This document shows positions 7,303-15,368 of a DNA stretch of 64,000 nucleotides, piece after piece (positions within the stretch are counted from its first letter, which is position 1; the number at the start of each line of letters is the position of its first letter). The notes beneath the pieces were generated by a model. That model had not been told where the DNA came from, did no database searches, and saw nothing but the letters and a program-made list of their open reading frames with translations. The stretch is from NCBI RefSeq assembly GCF_000427365.1, contig NZ_KE386488.1:1833882-1897881 (forward strand). The letters run 5' to 3'. This DNA is from Rikenella microfusus DSM 15922. Its GTDB lineage: Bacteria; Bacteroidota; Bacteroidia; Bacteroidales; Rikenellaceae. Made by a program: the position numbers and the translations under genes.

Positions 7303-9162
7303 ATGAAATCCTCAATATTGCGTTCCTGCCTTGCCGGCGGAATCATCCTGACCTGCGGTATGGGAAGCGGGGAAATGATCCCCGCGGCGCATGCCGCGCT
7401 TGCAGGAACGTCGCAGACGGCTCCCGCCGCCGCGGAGAACGCCCCGCTGTTCACGACCGACATAACGGTCCTTTCCGACGGTCGTATCGTCACCTCTAAT
7501 AAAGGCAACAAATCCGTGCGGATTTACGCTCCGGACAACCTCGCTGCGCCCGTCAAGGAATGGATTTTCGAACAGACGCCCACCGGCGTAGCCGCCGGGA
7601 CGTCGGGCGGCAGCGAAAAAATATACGTGACCACGTTCGAGAAACGAGGCACCCTCGACGTTATCGACCTGACTTCGGGTCGCGTGGAACGCTCCATCCC
7701 GGTCGGATCGGGAGCCACCTCGCCGCTCGTGTCGCAGGACGGGACGAAAGTTTACGTGCTCAACCAGTTCGCCAATACCGTAGCCGAAGTCGATCCCGAG
7801 GGCGGCGTCGTGCTCCGTACCGTGCAGGTATTGCGCGAGCCGAAAGGAGCCGTCGTGTCCAAAGACGGGAAATACCTTTTCGTAACCAATTTCCTGCCGG
7901 CCCAGCGGGCCGACCTGGACTATGTGGCCGCCGACGTCTCCGTGATCGACCTGGGGAGTTTCGAGAAGATCAAGGACATCAAGCTGGCCAACGGAAGCAA
8001 CGCGCTGCGCGGGATCGCGCTGAGTCCCGACGGGAAATACGTGCTCATTTCGCATAATATGGGCCGTTTCGCCGTGCCCACCTCGCAGTTGCAGCAGGGC
8101 TGGATGAACACCAGCGCCCTGAGCGTCGTGGACGCCGAAAAACTCACCTTCGAAGGAGGTATCGTACTGGACGAACCGGAACACGGGGCGGCCGGCATCT
8201 GGGACATCAAAAGCGTGGGCGACAAAGTTTATGTGACTCACTCCGGGACGCACGACCTCAGCGTGATCGACTATCCGGCCATGGCGGCCAAACTCCGGTC
8301 CTATACCGGCACCAAAGAGCAGCTCTCGTACGACCTGCGTTTCATGTACGGTATCCGCGAACGCGTGAAACTCACCGGCAACGGCCCGCGGAAAATGGCC
8401 GTATCGAAAGACGGTAAGCAACTTTACATTCCGACCTACTTTTCCGACACGCTCAACGTGTTCGACCTCTCCGGCAATACGGTGGGAGCGGCCGTCGCCC
8501 AGGTCGAGAACCGCAAGGAGACCGACGTGCAGGCCGGCGAACGGATTTTCAACGACGCCGCATACTGTTTCCAGAACTGGCAGTCCTGCAACGGCTGCCA
8601 TCCCGGCGACGCCCGCACCGACGGCATGAACTGGGACCTGATGAACGACGGGATCGGGAATCCCAAGAACTGCAAAAGCCTGTTGTATTCGCATTTCACG
8701 CCTCCCTGCATGATTTCCGGCATTCGGGCCGACGCCGCGATCGCCGACCGGAAAGGGTTTACGCACATCCAGTTCTACAACATCCCCGAAGAGATGGCCC
8801 TGAAAGTGGACGCCTATGTGAAAAGTCTGAAAGCGGTTCCGAGTCCTTACCTGGTGGGCGGCCAGCTTTCCGAAAAAGCCAAACAGGGGAAAAAGGTGTA
8901 TGAAAAGCTCAAATGCGACGAATGCCATAACGGCGAATATTACACCGACATGCAGATGCACCGTATCGGCGAGGATATCGAGTTCGAGAAAGGCTGGGAC
9001 ACGCCGACCCTGCGCGAAGTGTGGCGTACGGCTCCCTACCTGTTCGACGGCCGCGCCGCGACGATGAAGGAGGTCTTCGAGGTGCACCGGCACGGTATCG
9101 AAGACAAGAAAGTGAGCGCCAAGGACATCGACGCGCTGGTGGAATATGTCAATTCATTGTAG
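7303..9162 (+). CDS. secreted beta-propeller / diheme cytochrome c protein
   Basis: 619 residues. After an export signal (residues 1 to about 31) comes a YncE/YVTN-type beta-propeller (about 40-395) with recurring SPDGKYV-, SKDGKYL- and SKDGKQLY-like blade motifs. The C-terminal domain has two c-type haem sites, CNGCH (429-433) and CDECH (538-542), in a setting like bacterial diheme cytochrome c peroxidases/MauG (the late motif APYLFDGRAATMKEVFE is typical of that family). It probably acts in the periplasm or on the surface in electron transfer or oxidation. It is the first gene of a co-directional nine-gene locus. Haem attachment would need a maturase such as the CcsBA fusion at 58.6 kb. The substrate is unknown. 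Confidence 0.85.
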   Translation: MKSSILRSCLAGGIILTCGMGSGEMIPAAHAALAGTSQTAPAAAENAPLFTTDITVLSDGRIVTSNKGNKSVRIYAPDNLAAPVKEWIFEQTPTGVAAGTSGGSEKIYVTTFEKRGTLDVIDLTSGRVERSIPVGSGATSPLVSQDGTKVYVLNQFANTVAEVDPEGGVVLRTVQVLREPKGAVVSKDGKYLFVTNFLPAQRADLDYVAADVSVIDLGSFEKIKDIKLANGSNALRGIALSPDGKYVLISHNMGRFAVPTSQLQQGWMNTSALSVVDAEKLTFEGGIVLDEPEHGAAGIWDIKSVGDKVYVTHSGTHDLSVIDYPAMAAKLRSYTGTKEQLSYDLRFMYGIRERVKLTGNGPRKMAVSKDGKQLYIPTYFSDTLNVFDLSGNTVGAAVAQVENRKETDVQAGERIFNDAAYCFQNWQSCNGCHPGDARTDGMNWDLMNDGIGNPKNCKSLLYSHFTPPCMISGIRADAAIADRKGFTHIQFYNIPEEMALKVDAYVKSLKAVPSPYLVGGQLSEKAKQGKKVYEKLKCDECHNGEYYTDMQMHRIGEDIEFEKGWDTPTLREVWRTAPYLFDGRAATMKEVFEVHRHGIEDKKVSAKDIDALVEYVNSL

Positions 9163-9175
9163 ATCCAGGGAGGGT

Positions 9176-10354
9176 ATGGGATTCCGCATAATTTATAACA
9201 TAGACAAAGTCTGGTTCCGGGATTTCGGCGAAATGGTCGAGGAGATGCTCGACAAACTTACCGGGACGACTTCCGGACAAGGTATCGTGCCGTTGCGGCT
9301 GGTTTTTTTCGGAAATCCGGACAACAACGGCCAATATATGGAACACCGGGCCTGGCTGCTGGACCTGATCCGGAAACGGTGCGAGCGGTTCGGATGGCGG
9401 ATGCCGCTGGTAAGCTACGTGGCGCAGAAATCGCTGGATTCGGGTCTGGTGATGGAATCGCAGTGCGTCCCGCGCGAGAACGGCAGCCTCGTTCAGGAAA
9501 AAATATCGGCGGACGGAGTGCGTTATTTCACGGTCGAGACGCCGGAAGGCAAACGGCTCTTTACCGAAGGGATACTGCCCGCATCGATCGACGCTCCTAT
9601 TCTGGAACAGTCGAACGAAGTGCTCGGCAAACTGGGCGCCGTGCTCGACGCCGAAGGGATGGACATCAACACCATCGTCCGCCAGTGGAACTATATCGAA
9701 CGGATCACGTGCGTGCCGGAAGGCTGTAACCAGCATTACCAGGACTTCAACGACGCGCGGTCCCATTTCTACGCCCGTACCGAATGGAAAGGAGGCTATC
9801 CGGCGGCTACCGGGATCGGCACCTCGCACGGCGGGATCATGGTCGAGGTGGACGCCGTGGCGCTGCGGTGCCGCAAGTGCGCCGCGGTGGCGCTGGACAA
9901 CTCCCTGCAAGTGGCCGCGCACGATTATTCGCAGAACGTGCTGATCGGCGTGGCCGACAAGATATTCCGGCACAAAACCACCCCCAAGTTCGAACGCGCC
10001 AAAGCCGTGGTGAGTCCCGAATCGGGCCTTCAGGTCTATATTTCCGGGACGGCCGCCATCCGCGGCGAAGCCTCGCTCACCGGCGTGGGCATCGAACAGC
10101 AGACCGTCATCACGCTCGAAAACATCGAATACCTGATTTCCCGGCAGAACCTGCGCAAACATGGCGTCAAGGCGGAAAAAACGCCGGAAATACAAATATT
10201 TCGCGTATATTTGAAAGCCGAGAACCTGTTGGAACCGGCACGGAAAATCATCTGCGAACGGTATCCGGCGGTAAAGGCCCTGTACGTACTGACCGACGTG
10301 TGCCGCGACGAGCTGCTGATCGAGATCGAGGGAGTGGCGTTCACGGCCGAATGA
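9176..10354 (+). CDS. RidA/chorismatase-fold protein (FkbO/Hyg5-like), function unknown
   Basis: 392 residues from the ATG at 9176, which follows the previous stop by 13 nt behind a purine-rich ccagggaggg. There is no export signal, so it is probably cytoplasmic. An N-terminal LVFFGNPDNNGQYMEHR region and a C-terminal YISGTAAIRGEASLTG segment followed by a Q-rich helix resemble the YjgF/RidA-like domain pair of FkbO/Hyg5 chorismatases. In those enzymes the corresponding segment reads GTASIxGH, so the last residue differs here (E for H). Two CxxC-like pairs (CRKC near residue 235 and others) are not typical. Chorismate hydrolysis is therefore not assured. The family call is from motif memory only. 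Confidence 0.5.
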   Translation: MGFRIIYNIDKVWFRDFGEMVEEMLDKLTGTTSGQGIVPLRLVFFGNPDNNGQYMEHRAWLLDLIRKRCERFGWRMPLVSYVAQKSLDSGLVMESQCVPRENGSLVQEKISADGVRYFTVETPEGKRLFTEGILPASIDAPILEQSNEVLGKLGAVLDAEGMDINTIVRQWNYIERITCVPEGCNQHYQDFNDARSHFYARTEWKGGYPAATGIGTSHGGIMVEVDAVALRCRKCAAVALDNSLQVAAHDYSQNVLIGVADKIFRHKTTPKFERAKAVVSPESGLQVYISGTAAIRGEASLTGVGIEQQTVITLENIEYLISRQNLRKHGVKAEKTPEIQIFRVYLKAENLLEPARKIICERYPAVKALYVLTDVCRDELLIEIEGVAFTAE

Positions 10355-10405
10355 CGGGCCTCGTAAGACTGGAATGTAAAACCGAAAACATAAAAATCTA
10401 ACACC

Positions 10406-11122
10406 ATGAAAAACGTAAACTTTTTCAAAGCATCGATGATCGCGCTCTGCGGAGCCGCGCTGACCCTGACCTCCTGCGGCGGGTCCTGCCCGGCCGGCCA
10501 GAACGGCGACTCGACCGCTGTAAAAACCACCGACATGAAAAAAGCACCTTATCAGAAAAAGTACACTAACGCCGATTTCTACGACGCGCAGGGGAATTTC
10601 AAACAGGATGTGGCCAAAGAGGCTTTTCTGGACATGTTCGCTTACTACGGCGTGCCGTTCACCCCGCTGATGGAGAAAGACATCTGGTTCACCGACTTCG
10701 GGCTGGGCGACTTCGAGAACGTCGGGATGGGCGGTATCTTCTGGATCAACGATTCGACCTACGGTTATTTCGCGCACTCGATCTACCTGCTCCCCGGTCA
10801 GATGATTCCGGAACACAAACACGTCAAGACCGCCTTCCCGGCCAAACAGGAATCCTGGATGGTCGATAAGGGCTGGGTTTACAACTTCTCCGAAGTCGGC
10901 GAACCGACCGAAGGCGCCGATGCCCTGATTCCCGCATCGCAGAAAGAATCCACCGTGTCGAAGAATTACGTGAAACAGAATCTCGGCGAAGTACTGACCC
11001 TGAAAGCGCCGGAAAGCTGGCACTTCATGATGGCCGGCCCGGAAGGCGCGATCGTGTGGGAATTCGCCAACTACCACGATAACGCGGGACTGCGCTTCAC
11101 CAAACCCGGCGCGGCGTTGTAG
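10406..11122 (+). CDS. cupin-fold lipoprotein, D-lyxose-isomerase-like
   Basis: 238 residues. The signal sequence ends in LTSC (lipid-modified C24), placing it in the envelope. The cupin core has LLPGQMIPEHKH (H137, H139), a Glu around residue 149 and H206 in ESWHFMMAGPEGAIVWEFAN: a plausible 3-His/1-Glu metal site like that of YdaE-type D-lyxose isomerases. Those enzymes are cytoplasmic, so an extracytoplasmic anchored member is odd; another metal-dependent activity is possible. It sits 51 nt behind the RidA-like gene in the same direction. Confidence 0.6.
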   Translation: MKNVNFFKASMIALCGAALTLTSCGGSCPAGQNGDSTAVKTTDMKKAPYQKKYTNADFYDAQGNFKQDVAKEAFLDMFAYYGVPFTPLMEKDIWFTDFGLGDFENVGMGGIFWINDSTYGYFAHSIYLLPGQMIPEHKHVKTAFPAKQESWMVDKGWVYNFSEVGEPTEGADALIPASQKESTVSKNYVKQNLGEVLTLKAPESWHFMMAGPEGAIVWEFANYHDNAGLRFTKPGAAL

Positions 11123-11245
11123 CTCCCTTTGCCTCCGCGAGGGGGGGAGAGCGACAGCCTTGAGCGGCGGAGGCGGGAAAAGGGTTTCCTTCCTCCTCCG
11201 CTTTGTGACAAATCTATACTAACCCAAAACAGATAAGACCGAGTT

Positions 11246-11563
11246 ATGAGAACATTTGACCATGTCGGCATACCGACCTGCGAACCCAAACCGGGCGAAG
11301 TGTATAACGAAGGCATGAAAGTGTGGCTGACCGATTTCGCGAAAAGCCCGAACCGGATCGAATGGCTCCGTTTCGACAAGGATTCGTGGATGCCCCGACT
11401 GATTCAGAGCACCACCCATATGGCCTACCGGGTAACCGATCCGGAAGCCGAAATGAAAGGCAAGACCGTGCTCCTGCCGCCCACCGATTGCGGGGGAGGC
11501 AACTGGATCGCCTTCGTCGAAGAAGAGGGGATCGCCGTGGAGCTGATGTGGCAGGTCAAATAA
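11246..11563 (+). CDS. VOC (glyoxalase/bleomycin-resistance) superfamily protein
   Basis: 105 residues, one two-module VOC fold. It starts FDHVGIPT and ends GIAVELMW, both characteristic. Potential metal ligands H6, E39, H58 and E99 fall in the usual four-strand positions, so a metal-dependent isomerase, epimerase or lyase activity is plausible. It has no signal peptide. It lies 26 nt upstream of dhaK, suggesting translational linkage. The 123-nt gap before it contains G-rich short repeats but no gene. Confidence 0.75.
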   Translation: MRTFDHVGIPTCEPKPGEVYNEGMKVWLTDFAKSPNRIEWLRFDKDSWMPRLIQSTTHMAYRVTDPEAEMKGKTVLLPPTDCGGGNWIAFVEEEGIAVELMWQVK

Positions 11564-11589
11564 TAAATAACTCAACCAAATCGTTGATA

Positions 11590-12603
11590 ATGAAGATGAA
11601 CAAGTTTATCAATTCGACCGAAAACATAACTTCCGAACTGCTGGAAGGCTACACGATGGCCTTTTCCGAAACCGTGAAACTGGGCGCGGAAAACATCGTG
11701 GTACGTACCCGGCCCAAAGCCGAAGACAAGGTGGCGATCATCGCGTTCGGCGGTTCGGGCCACGAACCGGCCGTGAGCGGTTTCGTGGGCGAAGGGATGT
11801 TGGACGCATCGGTGGTGGGCGATATTTTCGCCGCTCCGGGGGCGCAGCGTCTGTTCCAGGCTCTCCAGATGTTCAAACGGGACGCAGGGATTTTGCTTCT
11901 CGTGCTGAACCACTCCGGCGATGTGATGAGCGGCAACATGGCCAAACAGCTCGCCGAACGCGCCGGGATCAAAGTGAAGTCGATCATGACCCACGACGAC
12001 ATCTCGGCCGGGCTGGACGCTCCGGACGAAGACCGCCGCGGACTGGCCGGAGCCATCCCGATGTACAAGATACTGGGCGCCGCCGCCGAACAGGGCAAAT
12101 CGCTGGACGAACTGATCGAAATCGGCGAACGCTTCAACAAGCAGATCGCGACCCTGGCCGTGGCCATGCGCGCCTGCACCCACCCGCAGAACGGCGCTAC
12201 GATCACCGAACTGCCCGAAGGGATGATGCAGATCGGCATGGGACAGCACGGCGAAGCCGGACAGGGAGGTAACGAACCGCTCGTATCGGCTGACGCCACC
12301 GCCGAATTCATGGTCGGCCAGCTGATGAAGAAACTCGACCTGAAGAGCGGCGACAACGTGTTGCTGTACATCAACGGCGTAGGTTCCACGACCCTGATGG
12401 AACAGTTCATCGTTTACCGCGCCGCCGCCAAAAAACTCGCCGCCGCCGGGATAACGGTAGCCGACGGATACGCCGGCGAACTGCTGACCGTCCAGGAACA
12501 GGCCGGGTTCCAGATGATCCTCGCCAAACTGGACGCAGACCACCTCGACCTGCTGAAAAACTACAAGGCCGACGCCCCGTACTGGAAACGTTTCGGCAAA
12601 TAA
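11590..12603 (+). CDS. dhaK: dihydroxyacetone kinase subunit DhaK homologue
   Basis: 337 residues. DhaK binds short-chain ketoses covalently through a histidine. Here GMGQHGEAG supplies H220, GGSGHEP supplies H58, and NHSGDVMSG supplies the base D111, all three catalytic positions known from E. coli DhaK. The partner dhaL follows 132 nt downstream. No DhaM phosphotransferase is seen, so the pair may use ATP or a DhaM encoded elsewhere. DhaK/DhaL relatives also phosphorylate erythrulose and other ketoses, so dihydroxyacetone is only one possible substrate. ATG 11590 was chosen; ATG 11596 is an alternative. Confidence 0.88.
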   Translation: MKMNKFINSTENITSELLEGYTMAFSETVKLGAENIVVRTRPKAEDKVAIIAFGGSGHEPAVSGFVGEGMLDASVVGDIFAAPGAQRLFQALQMFKRDAGILLLVLNHSGDVMSGNMAKQLAERAGIKVKSIMTHDDISAGLDAPDEDRRGLAGAIPMYKILGAAAEQGKSLDELIEIGERFNKQIATLAVAMRACTHPQNGATITELPEGMMQIGMGQHGEAGQGGNEPLVSADATAEFMVGQLMKKLDLKSGDNVLLYINGVGSTTLMEQFIVYRAAAKKLAAAGITVADGYAGELLTVQEQAGFQMILAKLDADHLDLLKNYKADAPYWKRFGK

Positions 12604-12735
12604 CGCGTCCGCCTCTGCTTTCGGACGGGCGGACACCCCTCCCAGGAAGACCCTCTGTTCCCTTGAGAAAGGGGGCAGGGGGCGTGGGGTTAAAGGAGCA
12701 TACCGAAAAAGAGACTAACACCTAACATAAACCAT

Positions 12736-13374
12736 ATGACCGGAAAATTGACTGTACCGGATTTTCAGAAAATGATCCAGAAAGCGTTGGCCGACGTGAC
12801 GGCACGTGCCGGGGAGTTCAGCGAGCTGGATGCCGTGATCGGCGACGGCGACCACGGCGAAGCGATCGTGACGGCGCTGGGCGCCATCGCGAAAGTTTCG
12901 AACGCCACCGATGCGGCCGGCAAGGATTTCAAAACCCTGCTCGGCGACATGGGATTCGGCGTGATGATGGAGACCAGCGGCTCCACCTCGACCCTGCTCG
13001 GCGGCCTGCTGCTCGGGATGAGCGACGGAGTGCCGGCCGGCGCTGCGGAACTCGACGCCGCACAGGTCAAGGCGATGTTCAAAGGCGGTCTGGAAGGCGT
13101 TCAGAAGAATACGAAAGCCATGCCGGGCGACAAGACCATGATGGACGCCCTCTACCCGGCGGTTACGGCCATGCAGGAGTGCGCTTCGGACGACGTGGAA
13201 ACCATACTGAAAGCCGGTGCCGACGCCGCGCAGAAAGGCGCGGAAGCCACCGTGCAGATGAAAGCCAACTTCGGCCGCGCCCGCAACTACGGCGAAAAAT
13301 CCGTAGGACATGCCGACAGCGGCGCATCGTCGTGGGCCTGCATGTTCGGCGCATTCGCAGCCGCGCTGGCCTGA
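12736..13374 (+). CDS. dhaL: dihydroxyacetone kinase subunit DhaL homologue
   Basis: 212 residues. This is the nucleotide-binding subunit that pairs with DhaK. The Mg-nucleotide site is LDAVIGDGDHG (D32, D37, D39, matching the Asp triad of E. coli DhaL). The family motifs GSTSTLLGGLLLGM (phosphate-binding helix region) and PGDKTMMDAL are present. The C-terminus GHADSGASSWACMFGAF is also typical. It lies between dhaK and the LsrF-like gene, all on one strand. Confidence 0.9.
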   Translation: MTGKLTVPDFQKMIQKALADVTARAGEFSELDAVIGDGDHGEAIVTALGAIAKVSNATDAAGKDFKTLLGDMGFGVMMETSGSTSTLLGGLLLGMSDGVPAGAAELDAAQVKAMFKGGLEGVQKNTKAMPGDKTMMDALYPAVTAMQECASDDVETILKAGADAAQKGAEATVQMKANFGRARNYGEKSVGHADSGASSWACMFGAFAAALA

Positions 13375-13508
13375 CCGTCCCGCCGGACGTTGCGGTTTCC
13401 GTCGCCCCCGGCCCCGTTCCGGTACTTTCCGCGCGTCCCGCGCGGGGCCTGCGCCGGAACGATAAATGAAAATAATCGAAATCAATCAGAATAAGAACAG
13501 AAGAAGAC

Positions 13509-14387
13509 ATGGCAGACATGGATGGGATCCTTGAAAACAAGGACAAAGACTACGGCATCGGGATTCCGGTGGCCAACCAGAACTATTTCGTAAAAGGGGC
13601 TGATAACCTCGACTGGGGGATGAAAGACCGCCTCTCGCGGATCTTCCGGCCCGGCACCGGCCGTACCGTGATGCTCGCTTTCGACCACGGGTATATCATG
13701 GGGCCGACCTCCGGCCTGGAACGCCTGGACCTGAACATCGTGCCGTTGATCCAGTACGCCGACTCGCTGATGTGCACCCGCGGCTCGCTGCGTTCGGTGG
13801 TGCCGCCGACCTATAACAAAGGTATCTGCCTGCGTTATTCGGCCGGGTCGTCGATCCTGACCGACCTGAACAACGAATGCGTGCTCGATCCGGTGGACGC
13901 CGTGCGCGTGAACGCTTCGGCGATGGCCGTGATGGTGGCCATGGGCAACGACAAATTCGAAGCCAAGACCATTGAAAACCTCGTCCGTACCGCAGACGCC
14001 GGATACAAATACGGCATTCCCACGATGGGCGTTACCGCCGTGGGCAAAGATATGGCCCGCGACTCCAAATACTTCGGCCTGGCTTCGCGCGTGTGCGCCG
14101 AAAACGGGGCCAATATCGTGAAGACCTACTACTGCGACGGCTTCGCCAAAGTGGTGAACGCCTGCCCGGTACCCATCGTGATCGCCGGCGGCAAGAAACT
14201 CGAAGAGAAAGAGGCCCTCGAACTCTGCTACAAAGCCATTAACGACGGGGCCATGGGCGTCGATATGGGCCGCAACGTGTTCCAGTCGGAAAATCCCGCC
14301 GCGATGATCCAGGCCGTGAGTGCTGTGGTACACGAAGGGCTGACCCCCGAACAGGGCTTCGAAATGTACAAAGACCTGTCGAAATAA
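13509..14387 (+). CDS. lsrF: LsrF-type class I aldolase/thiolase
   Basis: 292 residues, closely resembling E. coli LsrF throughout (shared stretches such as GIGIP, LDWGM, TVMLAFDHGY, VPIVIAGGKK and GVDMGRN). LsrF is a class I enzyme of the DhnA/DeoC superfamily that cleaves phosphorylated 3-hydroxy-2,4-pentadione, the last step of AI-2 degradation. The Schiff-base lysine is present as K205 in NIVKTYYCD. No LsrK, LsrR or Lsr transporter is nearby; DhaK/DhaL take the place of a kinase. The real substrate could be AI-2-like or another phosphorylated ketose. Confidence 0.85.
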   Translation: MADMDGILENKDKDYGIGIPVANQNYFVKGADNLDWGMKDRLSRIFRPGTGRTVMLAFDHGYIMGPTSGLERLDLNIVPLIQYADSLMCTRGSLRSVVPPTYNKGICLRYSAGSSILTDLNNECVLDPVDAVRVNASAMAVMVAMGNDKFEAKTIENLVRTADAGYKYGIPTMGVTAVGKDMARDSKYFGLASRVCAENGANIVKTYYCDGFAKVVNACPVPIVIAGGKKLEEKEALELCYKAINDGAMGVDMGRNVFQSENPAAMIQAVSAVVHEGLTPEQGFEMYKDLSK

Positions 14388-14401
14388 TTCCGCATCGAGT
14401 C

Positions 14402-15343
14402 ATGAAACGCTTCATACATAAACTGGCTTCCGCCGCTGCGGTGGGAACCGCGGCGTTCGCGATGGTTTCGTGCGGCGGTAAAACGGCTGCTCCGCAGGAG
14501 AAGATGCTCATCGCCGGTTCGTTCTGGGACACCATCGCCGTGGTGAACCGTTCGGCCGGAGACGTGATCGAGTGGAAATACGGCCTGCCCGCAGGATCGG
14601 AATGCAACAGCGTCGAGATCGTGCCGGGCGGCGACGTGCTGCTCTCCTACAAGAAAGGGGCGCGCGTGATCAAGCGCGACGCGGCGGGCACCGTCGTGTG
14701 GGACTATACCGACGTGGCCGATACCGCCGAATTGCAGACCGCGACGCGGCTGCCCGACGGGGGCTACCTGCTGGCCATCTGCGGTACCCCGGCCCGCATC
14801 GTCGAACTGGACTCCACCGGAACCCAGGTGCGCAAAGAGGTGCGTTACGACCTGGGCATCCGGCCCGCGCATGCTCAGTTCCGCCGTGTGGCGAAGGCTG
14901 CGAACGGAAACTACCTGATTCCGATTATTTCGGCCGGCAAGGTGCTTGAAATCAAGGACGATTCGACCCTTGTCGCGGAATACGGCGTCGGCGGAACCCC
15001 GTTCTCGGTTCAGGAACTGCCCGGCGGCAACCTTTTCGTCGCGTTGGGCGACGGCCACAGCGCCGTCGAGATCGAACGGGCCGGCGGCGCTCTTGTGCAG
15101 CGGATCGATTCGATTCCCGGCGTCCCGATGCACTTTGTCGCTTATTCGGAACGTTTGGCTAACGGAAATACGCTGATCTCCAACTGGCAGGGACACCTGC
15201 CGGCGGAACAGCAGACCGCCGCCCAACTGGTCGAGATCGATCCGGCCGGTGCCGTAGTCTGGTCTTACGACGGACGCGGCGGCCGCCCTGTGAAAGGGGG
15301 AGGCGTGGACTTCGTTTCGGCTTTTTATCCCTTTACGGAATAA
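14402..15343 (+). CDS. beta-propeller lipoprotein (PQQ-like/arylsulfotransferase-like repeats)
   Basis: 313 residues. The lipoprotein signal ends in MVSC (C24). Blade-like repeats of the form (I/V)EWKYGLP, VVWDYTDV and VVWSYDGRG, with DGGYLLAI and GNTLISNW motifs, indicate a beta-propeller related to PQQ-repeat and arylsulfotransferase N-terminal propellers. No catalytic residues could be assigned, so it may be a binding or scaffold protein. It starts 14 nt after the LsrF-like stop and ends 25 nt before the giant gene, so the three are probably translated from one message. Confidence 0.7.
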   Translation: MKRFIHKLASAAAVGTAAFAMVSCGGKTAAPQEKMLIAGSFWDTIAVVNRSAGDVIEWKYGLPAGSECNSVEIVPGGDVLLSYKKGARVIKRDAAGTVVWDYTDVADTAELQTATRLPDGGYLLAICGTPARIVELDSTGTQVRKEVRYDLGIRPAHAQFRRVAKAANGNYLIPIISAGKVLEIKDDSTLVAEYGVGGTPFSVQELPGGNLFVALGDGHSAVEIERAGGALVQRIDSIPGVPMHFVAYSERLANGNTLISNWQGHLPAEQQTAAQLVEIDPAGAVVWSYDGRGGRPVKGGGVDFVSAFYPFTE

Positions 15344-15368
15344 CAGCATACTAACACCAAACAAATAG

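Noticed and set aside
7312-11077. Two long minus-strand frames (593 and 642 codons) opposite the start of the large operon
   Set aside because: Shadow frames; the plus-strand genes have haem motifs, export signals and coherent spacing.
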